The translations under genes were made by a program, and so were the position numbers. A DNA stretch of 64,000 nt from Inquilinus limosus DSM 16000 (lineage in GTDB: Bacteria > Pseudomonadota > Alphaproteobacteria > DSM-16000 > Inquilinaceae): contig NZ_AUHM01000013.1 of assembly GCF_000423185.1 (NCBI RefSeq), forward strand, positions 145,491-209,490, in the 5' to 3' direction. Of this stretch, positions 19,408-28,175 are shown piece after piece. Positions within the stretch are counted from its first letter, which is position 1. Every line of letters begins with the position of its first letter. The notes beneath the pieces were generated by a model. That model had not been told where the DNA came from. It searched no databases and saw only the letters and a program-made list of their open reading frames with translations.

Positions 19408-20934
19408 ATGCAGGGGGGCCCGTCGCGCCGTCAGGTCATGCTCGCCACCGTCTTCGCCGCAGCCCCGCTGCCCGGATGGGCGGCGGCGGCGCCGCTGCGC
19501 CTGACCTTCCTGCACGTCAACGACGTCTACGAGATCGGGCCGGTGCGCGGCCAGGGCGGCTTCGGCCAGCTCGCGACGCTGCTGAAGCAGGCCCGCGCCG
19601 AGAACCCGAACAGCATCACCACCTTCGGCGGCGACACGCTGTCGCCCTCGGTCATGTCGGGCCTGACCAAGGGCTCGCAGATGATCGACCTGTTCAACGC
19701 CGTCGGCGTCGACTACGCGGTCTGGGGCAACCATGAATTCGACTACGGGCCGGAGCTGGCGTCGCAGCGGATCGGCGAATCGAAGTTCCCCTGGCTCGGC
19801 ACCAATGTCCTGGGCAAGGACGGCAAGCCCTTCGGCGGCGGCGTCGCCACCGCGACCCGCAAGGTCGGCGACTACACGGTGGGATTCCTCGGCATCCTGA
19901 CGCCGGACACGGCGACGCTGTCGAGCCCCGGGCCGGACATCAGCTTCCCCGACATCATCACCACGGCGAAGCAGGCGGTCGAGGCGCTGAAGGGCGAAGG
20001 CGCCAACATCCTGGTGGCCCTGACCCATCTCGGCATCGCCCAGGACCGGCAGCTGGCGCAGTCGGTGAAGGGGCTTCACCTGATCCTGGGCGGGCACGAC
20101 CACGACCCGATCATGTTCTACGAGAACAACGTCCTGATCTTCAAAGCCGGCTACGATTCGCACTATCTCGGCGTGGTCGAGCTGGAGGTCTCGACCCGCG
20201 AGACCAAGGATGGGCCGGTCATCGCCGTGCTGCCGAGCTGGGAGGTGCGCCCGACCGCGGGGGTCGAGCCGGACCCGGAGATCCAGGGCAAGGTCGACGC
20301 CTTCAACAAGGCGCTGGACGATGCGCTGGGCGTCGTCATCGGCACCACCTCGGTCGAGCTCGACAGCCAGCGCGGCGCCGTCCGCACCCAGGAGACGACG
20401 ATGGGCAACCTGATCGCCGACGGGCTGCGCTGGGGCGTATCCGGCGCGCAGATCGCGATCGTCAACGGCGGCGGCATCCGCGGCGACCGGCTGATCGCCG
20501 CCGGCACCCAGCTGACGCGCAAGGACATCCTGACCGAGCTGCCCTTCGGCAATGTCGCGGTGCTGCTGGAGCTGACCGGCGCCGAGATCCGTGCGGCGCT
20601 GGAGAACGGCGTGTCCCAGGTCGAAGGCGTCGCCGGCCGGTTCCCGCAGGTCTCCGGCCTCGCCTTCGTCTGGGACCCCGCCAAGCCGGCCGGCAGCCGC
20701 GTGGTCTCGGTCACGGTCGACGGCAAACCGCTGGACGACGCCGCGGTCTACCGCGTCGCCACCAACGACTACATGGCCGGCGGCGGCGACGGCTACGCCG
20801 CCTTCACCGAAGGCAAGATGCTGATCGACGCCTCGGCCGCGCGGCTGATGGCGACGGTGGTGATGGACTACGTCACCGCAATGAAGACCGTGGCGCCGAA
20901 GGTCGACGGCCGCATCCGGCGGGTCTCGGCATGA
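19408..20934 (+). CDS. Periplasmic 5'-nucleotidase / metallophosphatase
   Basis: A 508-residue exported protein. The N-terminal signal (RRQVMLATVFAAAPLPGWAAA) has paired arginines and may be Tat-type. The metallophosphatase domain shows LHVNDVYEIGP, GGDTLSPS, WGNHEFDYG and LGGHDHDP; the C-terminal 5'-nucleotidase domain has GNLIADGLRWG, NGGGIRGDR and ATNDYMAGGGDGY (substrate-binding aromatic). Expected role: hydrolysis of nucleotides or UDP-sugars in the periplasm to scavenge phosphate or nucleosides. Ribosome site GGAGGGAGA lies before ATG 19408. Its stop overlaps the patatin gene (ATGATGA). Confidence 0.93.
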   Translation: MQGGPSRRQVMLATVFAAAPLPGWAAAAPLRLTFLHVNDVYEIGPVRGQGGFGQLATLLKQARAENPNSITTFGGDTLSPSVMSGLTKGSQMIDLFNAVGVDYAVWGNHEFDYGPELASQRIGESKFPWLGTNVLGKDGKPFGGGVATATRKVGDYTVGFLGILTPDTATLSSPGPDISFPDIITTAKQAVEALKGEGANILVALTHLGIAQDRQLAQSVKGLHLILGGHDHDPIMFYENNVLIFKAGYDSHYLGVVELEVSTRETKDGPVIAVLPSWEVRPTAGVEPDPEIQGKVDAFNKALDDALGVVIGTTSVELDSQRGAVRTQETTMGNLIADGLRWGVSGAQIAIVNGGGIRGDRLIAAGTQLTRKDILTELPFGNVAVLLELTGAEIRAALENGVSQVEGVAGRFPQVSGLAFVWDPAKPAGSRVVSVTVDGKPLDDAAVYRVATNDYMAGGGDGYAAFTEGKMLIDASAARLMATVVMDYVTAMKTVAPKVDGRIRRVSA

Positions 20935-21905
20935 TGATCGATACCGGCGGTACGGCTCCGCCGATCCTCGGTCTGGCTCTCGGCGGCGGCATCGCCCGCG
21001 GCTGGGCCCATATCGGCGTGCTGCGGGCGCTGGATGCCGCCGGCATCCGGCCGCAGGTCGTGTGCGGCACCTCGGTCGGGGCCCTGGCCGGCGTCGCCCA
21101 TCTCTCCGGCCGGCTCGACATGCTCGAATCCTGGGCGCGCGGGCTGAACCGGGAGCGGATGGTCTCCTATCTCGATTTCGGCCTCGGCCTGCCGGCCCTG
21201 ATCAGCGGCCGGCGGCTTGGCCGCCTCCTGGACCAGAGCTTCGGGGACCTCAGGGTCGAGGATCTCGGCGTGCCCTTCGGCGCGGTCTGCGTCGACCTGT
21301 TCACCGGGCACGAGGTCTGCCTGCGCGAGGGCCGCGTCTCGGAGGTGATCCAGGCCTCCTACGCCCTGCCCGGCGTCTTCCCGCCGCGGCGCATCGGCCG
21401 CCACATGCTGGTCGACGGCGCCCTGGTCAACCCGGTCCCGGTCTCGGTCTGCCGCGCCCTCGGGGCCGAGGTGGTGATCGCCGTCAACCTCAACGGCGAC
21501 ATCATGGGTCGCACCCGCGTGCCCGAGGGCGGCTATGCCCGCATCGCCGGCTTCGACATCCTCGAGCTGATGCCGGGCGGTACCCTGCTGGGCGGCATCA
21601 ACGGCGTCGCCCGCAAGCTGTTCCGGCGCGATCCGGAGATGCCCAGCCTGTTCGGGGTGATGATGGCCTCGCTCAACATCATCCTCGACCGCATGGGCCG
21701 GACCCGGCTGGCCGCGGAGCCGCCGGACGTGGCGATCGACCCGAAGCTCGGCCATATCGGCGCCGCCGAGTTCGACCGGGCGGCGGAGCTGATCGAACTC
21801 GGCTACGAGGCCGCGGAGGCGGCGATCCCCGACATCCGCGAAGCGCTGCGCGTCACCTCCTACGGGCTGGAGCCGGAGATGCCATCCTCGCCCGCCGCGA
21901 AGTAA
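20931..21905 (+). CDS. Patatin-like phospholipase
   Basis: A 324-residue cytosolic or peripheral lipid hydrolase of the RssA/YchK type. The oxyanion hole is GGGIARGWAHIG (residues ~18-29), nucleophile Ser in VCGTSVGAL (~43-51), and catalytic Asp in MLVDGALVNPVP. The Ser-Asp dyad is intact. It likely cleaves membrane phospholipid acyl chains. Start 20931 overlaps the nucleotidase stop by 4 bases, so the pair is one operon. The 3' end overlaps the convergent AraC gene by 46 bases. Confidence 0.92.
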   Translation: MMIDTGGTAPPILGLALGGGIARGWAHIGVLRALDAAGIRPQVVCGTSVGALAGVAHLSGRLDMLESWARGLNRERMVSYLDFGLGLPALISGRRLGRLLDQSFGDLRVEDLGVPFGAVCVDLFTGHEVCLREGRVSEVIQASYALPGVFPPRRIGRHMLVDGALVNPVPVSVCRALGAEVVIAVNLNGDIMGRTRVPEGGYARIAGFDILELMPGGTLLGGINGVARKLFRRDPEMPSLFGVMMASLNIILDRMGRTRLAAEPPDVAIDPKLGHIGAAEFDRAAELIELGYEAAEAAIPDIREALRVTSYGLEPEMPSSPAAK

Positions 21906-22660
21906 CGGCTGGGCGGCGCGCCAAGCAGGCGCTTGAACATGGTGGTGAAGGCGGCGGCGCTGTCGTAGCCGAGGTCGAGGGCGACGGTCGTCACCGGCTC
22001 GCCCGCCGCCAGCCGCGGCAGGGCCGCGAACAGGCAGGCCTGCTGCCGCCAGGCGGAGAGGCTGAGGCCGGTCTCCTGCCGGAATAGCCGGGTGAAGGCG
22101 CGGCGGCTCATGCCGAGCGCGCCGCACCAGTCGTCGATCGTGTCGTGCGGCGTCGGCCCTTCCAGGAACCGCCGGCAGCGCGCCGCCAGGGCCCTATGGC
22201 CCGGCAGCGGCAGGCTGAGCGGCAGCACCGGCATCCGCGCGATCTCCTGCAGGATCAGCGCCATGACCATCCCGTCGCGGCTGTCGGGATCGTATTCCAG
22301 CGGCAGGTCCACCGCCTCCATCAGCAGGCTGCGCATCAGCGGCGAGACGCCGACGACGCGGCATTCCGACGGCAGGTCGGGCACAGCGTCCGCCTCGACA
22401 TAGACGCTGCGCATGCTGACCGCACCGATCAGTTGCACGTCGTGGGTGATGCCGCCCGGGATCCAGACCCCGCGCTCCGGCGGCACCACCCAGCGCCCCT
22501 GCTCGGTCCGGACCAGCAGCACGCCGTTGCTGCCGTGCAGCAGCTGCGACCGCCGGTGCCGGTGCGGCAGGATCGCATAGTTCGCCGGGTAGTCGTTGCC
22601 GATGGCGACGACGGGGCGCGGCGTCGCCTCGAAATCGGCTGGGATGACGTTGCGAACCAT
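21860..22660 (-). CDS. AraC-family transcriptional regulator
   Basis: A 266-residue regulator. The N-terminal cupin-like sensor (HRHRRSQLLHGSNGVLLV, WVVPPERGVWIPGG) is followed by a C-terminal double helix-turn-helix (MSRRAFTRLFRQETGLS and TTVALDLGYDSAAAFTTMFKR). This layout matches the group that regulates neighbouring efflux genes. It is divergent from the MFS transporter gene; the 136-base gap holds two perfect inverted repeats that could be operators. ATG 22660 is preferred over an upstream in-frame ATG because domain similarity starts at once. Confidence 0.9.
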   Translation of the reverse strand: MVRNVIPADFEATPRPVVAIGNDYPANYAILPHRHRRSQLLHGSNGVLLVRTEQGRWVVPPERGVWIPGGITHDVQLIGAVSMRSVYVEADAVPDLPSECRVVGVSPLMRSLLMEAVDLPLEYDPDSRDGMVMALILQEIARMPVLPLSLPLPGHRALAARCRRFLEGPTPHDTIDDWCGALGMSRRAFTRLFRQETGLSLSAWRQQACLFAALPRLAAGEPVTTVALDLGYDSAAAFTTMFKRLLGAPPSRYFAAGEDGISGSSP

Positions 22661-22730
22661 GGCCCACTCTCGAAGGTAATAGACCAGACCACGAAAGCAG
22701 GGCACAGCGAAAGGCGTATCCTTGCGCCGA

Positions 22731-22783
22731 CCGGAGGCATTCCCGCCTCCGGGCGCCTCTGTGGTGGCCGCTCAGTGGCCACC
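22731..22783. promoter_or_regulatory. Two inverted repeats between araC-type and fsr-type genes
   Basis: First repeat CCGGAGGC-6-GCCTCCGG (22731-22752), second GGTGGCC-7-GGCCACC (22763-22783). Both arms match perfectly. They lie in the shared upstream region, just before the transporter start at 22797, and could be regulator sites or leader RNA hairpins. Confidence 0.5.
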
Positions 22784-22796
22784 GGGACGATCGGGA

Positions 22797-24026
22797 ATGA
22801 CGAGTGAAACACTGACCACGGGCCGCAGGCCCGAAGCCGACGGAACCGTCTTCACCATCCTGGCCGCGATCAGCTTCAGCCATCTGCTGAACGACATGAT
22901 GCAGTCGCTGCTGCCGGCGCTCTATCCGATGCTGGCCAGCGATTTCGGCCTCGATTTCGGCCAGGTCGGCCTCATCACCTTCGTGTTCCAGCTCACCGCC
23001 TCGATCCTCCAGCCGGCGATCGGCCTCTACACCGACCGCAAGCCGCAGCCCTATTCGCTGCCGCTCGGCATGGGCTTCACCTTGGTCGGCCTCGTCATCC
23101 TCTCGGTCGCCCCGACCTTCCCGATCCTGCTGCTCGGCGCGGCGCTGGTCGGCATGGGCTCCGCCGTCTTCCATCCGGAATCCTCGCGCATCGCCCGGCT
23201 GGCCTCGGGCGGGCGGCACGGCCTCGCCCAGTCGCTGTTCCAGGTCGGCGGCAATATCGGGTCGGCGATCGGGCCGCTGCTCGCCGCCTTCATCGTGCTG
23301 CCGCGCGGCCAGGGCAGCATCGGCTGGTTCTCGGCCGCCGCCCTGCTCGCCATCCTGGTGCTGACCGGCGTCGGCGCCTGGTACCAGCGGCACCGGCGCA
23401 GCATGGCGGCCAAGCCGCGCCGCCCGGTGGTTCCGGTCGCCCTGTCGCGCGGCAAGGTCGGGATGTCGCTGGGCATCCTCGGCATGCTGGTGTTCTCCAA
23501 GTACATCTACCTGGCCAGCCTGACCAGCTACTTCACCTTCTACCTGATCCAGACCTTCGGCGTGTCGGTGCAGGAGGCGCAGATCCACCTGTTCATCTTC
23601 CTCGGCGCCGTCGCCGTGGGGACGGTGGCGGGCGGCCCGATCGGCGACCGCTTCGGGCGGAAGGTGGTGATCTGGGGGTCGATCCTGGGCGTGCTGCCCT
23701 TCACCCTGGCCATGCCCTATGTCGGGCTGACCGGCACGGTGGTCCTCAGCATCATCATCGGCCTGATCCTGGCATCGGCCTTCTCCGCCATCGTCGTCTA
23801 TGCGCAGGAGCTGGTGCCGGGCAAGACGGGCACGATCGCCGGGCTGTTCTTCGGCTTCGCCTTCGGCATGGGCGGCATCGGCGCCGCGGTGCTCGGCGAG
23901 ATCGCGGACCTGACCAGCATCGGCTTCGTCTACCGGATCTGCGCCTTCCTGCCGCTGATCGGGCTGCTCACGGTGTTCCTGCCCGACCTGGAACGGCCGC
24001 GGCCGGTGGCCGCCGCGCCGGCCTAG
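22797..24026 (+). CDS. fsr: MFS efflux transporter, fosmidomycin-resistance (Fsr) type
   Basis: A 409-residue inner-membrane carrier with ~12 hydrophobic segments. Fsr hallmarks: FSHLLNDMMQSLLPALYPML at the N-terminus, GLYTDRKPQPYSL after TM2, GSAVFHPESSRIARLASGGR and GLAQSLFQVGGNIGSAIGPL. The E. coli relative exports fosmidomycin; natural substrates are unknown. It lies next to a divergent AraC regulator, a usual arrangement for inducible efflux. ATG 22797 follows TCGGGA; the domain begins immediately after the variable N-terminus. Confidence 0.92.
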   Translation: MTSETLTTGRRPEADGTVFTILAAISFSHLLNDMMQSLLPALYPMLASDFGLDFGQVGLITFVFQLTASILQPAIGLYTDRKPQPYSLPLGMGFTLVGLVILSVAPTFPILLLGAALVGMGSAVFHPESSRIARLASGGRHGLAQSLFQVGGNIGSAIGPLLAAFIVLPRGQGSIGWFSAAALLAILVLTGVGAWYQRHRRSMAAKPRRPVVPVALSRGKVGMSLGILGMLVFSKYIYLASLTSYFTFYLIQTFGVSVQEAQIHLFIFLGAVAVGTVAGGPIGDRFGRKVVIWGSILGVLPFTLAMPYVGLTGTVVLSIIIGLILASAFSAIVVYAQELVPGKTGTIAGLFFGFAFGMGGIGAAVLGEIADLTSIGFVYRICAFLPLIGLLTVFLPDLERPRPVAAAPA

Positions 24027-24066
24027 CAGCCGCCCCGACCGTCGTAGTCGTCCTGCCGGGCGGCTG
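24027..24066. terminator. Possible terminator hairpin after the MFS gene
   Basis: CAGCCGCCC (24027-24035) pairs with GGGCGGCTG (24058-24066) across a 22-base loop, between the convergent MFS and nuclease-like genes. No T run follows, so intrinsic termination is uncertain. Confidence 0.4.
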
Positions 24067-24102
24067 TGACGGTCAACCCCGGCGGACGCCGCAGGGCCCA
24101 TC

Positions 24103-24672
24103 TCACGAGCCGAACATCCCGTACCACGGCGCCGCCCCGGGCAATCGGGCTGCCGTTTGAAACGACAGGACCGTGCTGGCCTGGTCGAGCTTTCTCTCCT
24201 GGGACAGGTGTTCGTGCAGCACATAGCCGTTGACCCAGAGGCAGCCCAGCTTCGCGGGATCGTCGTTCCCCGGCAGCATGGAGTTGTAGAAGACATAGGC
24301 CGGCTTGCTGTCGATGCCCTGACCGGTCGACAGCGCCTGCGCGGCACTGACCAGCGTCTTCAGCTGGCCGATGTCGATGAGATAGGAGAACACGCCGCTG
24401 CGCGGCACCACGTCCAGGCGTTTGGCCTGGACCAGATAGGCCGATTGGCCCAGCTGCCACATCCAATCCGCGCCGAACTCCTTCTCCAGCCTCGCACCCT
24501 GGAAGCTGGTGATCGACAGCCCGATGCCCTGCTGCGCAGCCACGCCGGCGATCGTCGCCAGGTTGACCGAGGTGATCGCGTCCTCCCGGATCATCTCCCC
24601 CAGCTGGGCCGAGGCCTGCATGATCCCCCAGGTCCAGGCCGACTGCCCCGCGAGAATTTCCCCGATGCTCAT
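24103..24672 (-). CDS. Uncharacterised protein, possible PD-(D/E)XK nuclease fold
   Basis: An 189-residue soluble protein I cannot assign to a named function. The middle holds ITSFQGARLEKEFGADWMWQ followed about 10 residues later by YLVQAKRLD. The spacing Glu - GAD - hydrophobic strand - QAK matches the catalytic core of PD-(D/E)XK nucleases, where QxK variants occur (as in Mrr-like enzymes). It may belong to a small DUF6615-like group. ATG 24672 follows GGGAGGCAGC. A 12-bp hairpin lies 14 bases upstream of the start. It is a single gene, divergent from an acyltransferase gene, with no methyltransferase or helicase partner beside it. A restriction or defence role is speculation. Confidence 0.6.
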   Translation of the reverse strand: MSIGEILAGQSAWTWGIMQASAQLGEMIREDAITSVNLATIAGVAAQQGIGLSITSFQGARLEKEFGADWMWQLGQSAYLVQAKRLDVVPRSGVFSYLIDIGQLKTLVSAAQALSTGQGIDSKPAYVFYNSMLPGNDDPAKLGCLWVNGYVLHEHLSQERKLDQASTVLSFQTAARLPGAAPWYGMFGS

Positions 24673-24686
24673 GCTGCCTCCCGTCG

Positions 24687-24716
24687 CGACAGGCCGGCGG
24701 GATTGCCGGCCTGTCG
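24687..24716. promoter_or_regulatory. Perfect inverted repeat upstream of the nuclease-like gene
   Basis: CGACAGGCCGGC (24687-24698) and GCCGGCCTGTCG (24705-24716) are exact complements with a 6-base loop. The hairpin lies in the divergent gap, directly ahead of the ribosome site of the minus-strand gene. It could be an operator, a leader hairpin limiting expression, or a terminator from the plus-strand side. Confidence 0.5.
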
Positions 24717-24822
24717 GCTAGGACGCGGCAGGACGCAGTTTGTGAGAGGGTCCTCTTCGTCTCTGGCGCAGCGTCCGCTTCTTTGATAGAGCGGCGCGGC
24801 GACAATTCTTTTTTGGTGTTCT

Positions 24823-26721
24823 ATGTCGATCGACTACCGGAAAGACATCGATGGATTGCGTGCTGTCGCAGTCGTTCCGGTGGTCCTCTATCACGCAGGG
24901 ATTTCCCTGCTGGGCGGCGGCTTCGTCGGCGTCGATGTCTTTTTCGTCATATCCGGATATTTGATCACATCCATCCTGGCGGATGACATCCGGCGAAGAG
25001 AATTCTCGATCCTCTCCTTTTACGAGCGCCGCGCGAGACGGATCTTCCCGGCGCTGTTCTTCATGCTGCTGGTTTCGATCGTCGCGTTCACCGCGATATT
25101 GCTGCCGTTCGACCTGAAGGCCTTCTCGCGGGCCGTGCTCGCCACGGTCTCCTTCACCTCGAACATCCTGTTCTATCTGGAGTCGGGCTACTTCGCGGCG
25201 CCGTCGGAGCTGAAGCCGCTTCTCCACACCTGGTCCCTGGCCGTGGAGGAGCAGTTCTACATCGTCTTCCCGCCTCTGCTGTACGTCCTGTCCAGAGCGG
25301 GGCGACGGACGCGGAACGTGACACTGGCGGCGATCGTCGGCCTGTCCTTCGCCGCCAGCGTCTGGGGCGTCGGTCCCTACCCCAGCGCCACCTTCTATTT
25401 CCTCCCGGCGCGGGCCTGGGAGCTTCTTCTGGGATCCATGCTGGCCCTGAGCGTCGTCCCCGCCCCCGCGGGACGCGCCATGCGCGAGGTCGCCTCGGCG
25501 CTGGGGCTGGGCCTGATCGGCACCAGCGTCCTCACCTTGTCGTCGAGCGATCCGTTCCCTGGATGGAATGCCGTCCCACCCTGCATCGGGGCGGCCCTCG
25601 TGATCTGGGCCGGGCTTGGCGGTCAGAGCCTCGGCGGCCGCCTGCTGAGCCTCGGCCCGGTGGTCTTCATCGGCAAGATCTCCTATTCGCTGTATCTCTG
25701 GCACTGGCCGATCATCGTCTTCGTCAAATACTCGACCAATCGCGAGCTTTCGCTGGCCGAGACTGGTCTCGTCGTCGCCGCGTCGGTCGCCGCCGCCACC
25801 CTGTCCTGGCGCGTCATCGAGCAGCCGTTCCGCGGCAAGGGCAACCGGTTCACGCGCCGCTGGATCTTCTCGGCGTCGGCCGTCGCCGCCGCTCTGTTCC
25901 TCACCGTCGGCATGACCGGCTACCTGGCTAAGGGCTGGCCGCAGCGGTTCCCCGAGGCGATCCCGATCATCGAGAAATACGCGGACTACGACCGTGTCGA
26001 CCTGTACCGCCTCGGCACCTGCTTCATGCGGGCGGATCAGCGCCCCGCGGATTATCCGCTCGAGACATGCTACGGCGCGACGGCGCCGGACGCCCTGATC
26101 TGGGGCGACAGCTTCGGCGCGCATCTCTATGGCGGCCTGTCCAACCATGCCACGGCGGCGCACCTGCGGATCGGCCAGGCGACCTCCCAGGCCTGCGCAC
26201 CGATCCTGAGCCTGCCGCTCCATCGCCACGCCGGCTGCGGGCAGTTCAACGCTCACATCCTCGGCCTGATCCGGAAGAACCCGCCGAAGACCGTGATCCT
26301 CTCCGCGCGGTGGGAGCTCCTGGACCCGCAGGACATTCCCCGGCTGGACAGCACGATCACGGCGTTGCAGGAGGTCGGGGCCGAGGTGATCGTCATCGGG
26401 CAGTCGCCGACCTTCCATGCCCCAGCCTATGCTCTCTACATCAAGGGCATGCAGACCAATACGCTCTCCGCGCCGGTCGAGGGCATCGATCACGCGGCCC
26501 TCAACCGCCTCGTCGCGCAGGTGGCGGAGCAGAACGGCGTGGTCTTCTTCGCGCCGGAGGAACTCTTCTGCACCGGCACGCGCTGCCGCATCCAGCAGGA
26601 CGGCACGCTGCTGTTCTGGGACGACGGCCATCTGACGGCGGAAGGATCGGATTATGTCGGCGAGAAGTTCTTCGACCGGCACGGCGCGGCGTTGACCTCG
26701 GCGGCACGAGCGAAGCTCTAG
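24823..26721 (+). CDS. OafA/YrhL-type acyltransferase with SGNH domain
   Basis: A 632-residue membrane protein. Residues ~1-370 are an acyltransferase-3 domain: YRKDIDGLRAVAVVPVVLYH (catalytic His), FVGVDVFFVISGYLIT, FYERRARRIFPALF, and SLAVEEQFYIVFP. Residues ~400-632 are a periplasmic SGNH domain: LIWGDSFGAHL holds the Ser, DDGHLTAEGSDYVG the Asp/His. Two-domain members O-acetylate O-antigen, peptidoglycan or exopolysaccharide by moving an acyl group across the membrane to the SGNH site. A methyltransferase gene follows. The glycan substrate is unknown. Confidence 0.93.
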   Translation: MSIDYRKDIDGLRAVAVVPVVLYHAGISLLGGGFVGVDVFFVISGYLITSILADDIRRREFSILSFYERRARRIFPALFFMLLVSIVAFTAILLPFDLKAFSRAVLATVSFTSNILFYLESGYFAAPSELKPLLHTWSLAVEEQFYIVFPPLLYVLSRAGRRTRNVTLAAIVGLSFAASVWGVGPYPSATFYFLPARAWELLLGSMLALSVVPAPAGRAMREVASALGLGLIGTSVLTLSSSDPFPGWNAVPPCIGAALVIWAGLGGQSLGGRLLSLGPVVFIGKISYSLYLWHWPIIVFVKYSTNRELSLAETGLVVAASVAAATLSWRVIEQPFRGKGNRFTRRWIFSASAVAAALFLTVGMTGYLAKGWPQRFPEAIPIIEKYADYDRVDLYRLGTCFMRADQRPADYPLETCYGATAPDALIWGDSFGAHLYGGLSNHATAAHLRIGQATSQACAPILSLPLHRHAGCGQFNAHILGLIRKNPPKTVILSARWELLDPQDIPRLDSTITALQEVGAEVIVIGQSPTFHAPAYALYIKGMQTNTLSAPVEGIDHAALNRLVAQVAEQNGVVFFAPEELFCTGTRCRIQQDGTLLFWDDGHLTAEGSDYVGEKFFDRHGAALTSAARAKL

Positions 26722-26857
26722 CCGAGAGCCGGGCGACACCGCTCGAGGCCATCGGGCCCGAGAGCCGGCTCGATCGGCGGGCGGCCGCAACGCCGTCTGC
26801 AAGCCCCGACAGGTTTCGCTGCCTAGCCCCTGGCGACCGCGCCATAGGCGATATAGA

Positions 26858-27706
26858 TTGGGCATTCATCTCTCGAGCCGCAATCGTGAGACGAATTTGG
26901 ATACGCCGACCGTCGACCGCCTGACCGGCCACGTCATCGGCCCGGGGCAACCTCGAGGCCTGAAGGCGACGCTGAGGCGCCTGATGGCGGTGAACTCGTC
27001 TCGCCAACGGCTCTGGCTCGAGAACAAGGCCTTCGCCGAGAGCATCCCGGCCGGTGCCTTGGTGCTCGACGCCGGCGCCGGCGACGCGCCCTACAAATCG
27101 CTCCTGGCGCACACCCGCTATGAGTCCGCCGACTTCGAGAAGGTCGACAAGCCTTACGCGAAATCGACCTATGTCTGCGATCTCTCCGCCATACCGGTCG
27201 AGGATGGGCGGTTTGACGCGATCATTTTCAACCAGGTGATGGAGCACCTGCCCGAGCCCAAGCTGGTGATCCGCGAATTGTTCCGCGTGCTCAAGCCGGG
27301 CGGACGGATGATCTTCACTGCGCCGCTGTTCTACGAGGAGCACGAGCAGCCGTACGACTTCTACCGCTACACGCAATTCGCAGTGCGATATCTGTTCGAA
27401 GGAGCCGGCTTTCGCATCGATCGGCTCGACTGGATGGAAGGCTACTACGGGACCGTCGCCCACCAGGCGAACCGGATGGCCCGGCACCTGCCGTCACGGC
27501 CGGCCGGGGTGGCGCCGGGCCTCCTCGGCTACGCCCTGGCGCCGCTCATGCTCTTGTTCCGCATGCAGATGGCGGCGACGGGACTTGCCTTCCATTGGCT
27601 TGAGATGAAGCAGAAGGTGACCGATCGCGGCCAGCCGAAGAACTACGTCGCGATCCTGTCGAAGCCGTCGGCCGATCAGATCACCCCATCGAGCCCGGCC
27701 ATGTAG
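26858..27706 (+). CDS. SAM-dependent class I methyltransferase
   Basis: A protein of up to 282 residues. The SAM-binding glycine loop is ALVLDAGAGDAPYKS, then FDAIIFNQVMEHLPEPKLVIRELFRVLKPGG (motifs typical of Methyltransf_11), and a later hydrophobic stretch (GLLGYALAPLMLLFRMQMAA) may touch the membrane. The start is unclear: TTG 26858 gives the longest version, TTG 26897 has a weak GAGACG before it, and ATG 26984 would trim the N-terminus. Placed after an acyltransferase, it could modify a surface polysaccharide or lipid, but the substrate is not evident. Confidence 0.85.
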   Translation: MGIHLSSRNRETNLDTPTVDRLTGHVIGPGQPRGLKATLRRLMAVNSSRQRLWLENKAFAESIPAGALVLDAGAGDAPYKSLLAHTRYESADFEKVDKPYAKSTYVCDLSAIPVEDGRFDAIIFNQVMEHLPEPKLVIRELFRVLKPGGRMIFTAPLFYEEHEQPYDFYRYTQFAVRYLFEGAGFRIDRLDWMEGYYGTVAHQANRMARHLPSRPAGVAPGLLGYALAPLMLLFRMQMAATGLAFHWLEMKQKVTDRGQPKNYVAILSKPSADQITPSSPAM

Positions 27707-27774
27707 CGCGCGAGCATCGGCCGGGAGCACGAAGCCGAAAGACTGAAGGGAGTAGGTGCGAAAGTCACCCGATG

Positions 27775-27793
27775 CCATTCACCGAGTGAATGG
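27775..27793 (-). terminator. Possible terminator of tRNA-Phe
   Basis: CCATTCAC-CGA-GTGAATGG is a perfect 8-bp hairpin lying 5 bases beyond the tRNA CCA end on the minus strand. The following T tract is poor, so termination strength is uncertain. Confidence 0.5.
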
Positions 27794-27797
27794 GAAA

Positions 27798-27873
<76 letters not shown>

Positions 27874-27903
27874 GCCGTTGGTCTCCGCGGTGCGGAGGCC
27901 GTG

Positions 27904-27932
27904 CTTATAGGAAACCGAGAGCCGCCTGTCTA
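27904..27932 (-). promoter_or_regulatory. Sigma-70-type promoter for tRNA-Phe
   Basis: On the minus strand TAGACA (-35) and TATAAG (-10) are 17 bases apart. The -35 box overlaps the yacG stop codon. Transcription would start about 24 bases before the tRNA, and the leader includes the imperfect hairpin GGCCTCCGC/GCGGAGACC. Confidence 0.7.
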
Positions 27933-28127
27933 GCGCTGATCTTCATCCGGCTGCAATGTTTCCTCGGCCTCGTCGTCGGGCTTCGCCGGGATCGCGTAAG
28001 CCTCTGAAAACCAATGGCCGAGATCGATATCGGCGCAGCGGCGCGAGCAGAAGGGACGGTACTGATGCACCGTCGGCTTGCGGCAGATCGGGCAGCGCCC
28101 GCGGGTTTCGGTGGTGGTCGTGGTCAT
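27930..28127 (-). CDS. yacG: DNA gyrase inhibitor YacG
   Basis: A 65-residue zinc-finger protein. The Cys4 motif is GRCPICRKP...RPFCSRRCADIDLGHWFSEAYAIP, with all four Zn ligands present. YacG binds GyrB and blocks DNA binding by gyrase. An upstream in-frame ATG at 28163 would add 12 residues; the second start (MTTTTTETRGRCP) fits the family length. It is the last protein gene of the infA-maf-rng-yacG string. Confidence 0.95.
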   Translation of the reverse strand: MTTTTTETRGRCPICRKPTVHQYRPFCSRRCADIDLGHWFSEAYAIPAKPDDEAEETLQPDEDQR

Positions 28128-28175
28128 GGTCACCAGAATCGGGTCAGAGGGGCGCGGCTTCAAGCCCGTCCGCGT

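Noticed and set aside
24103..24716. Restriction-modification system
   Set aside because: There is no methyltransferase or specificity gene beside the possible nuclease; the SAM methyltransferase at 26.9 kb resembles small-molecule or glycan enzymes.
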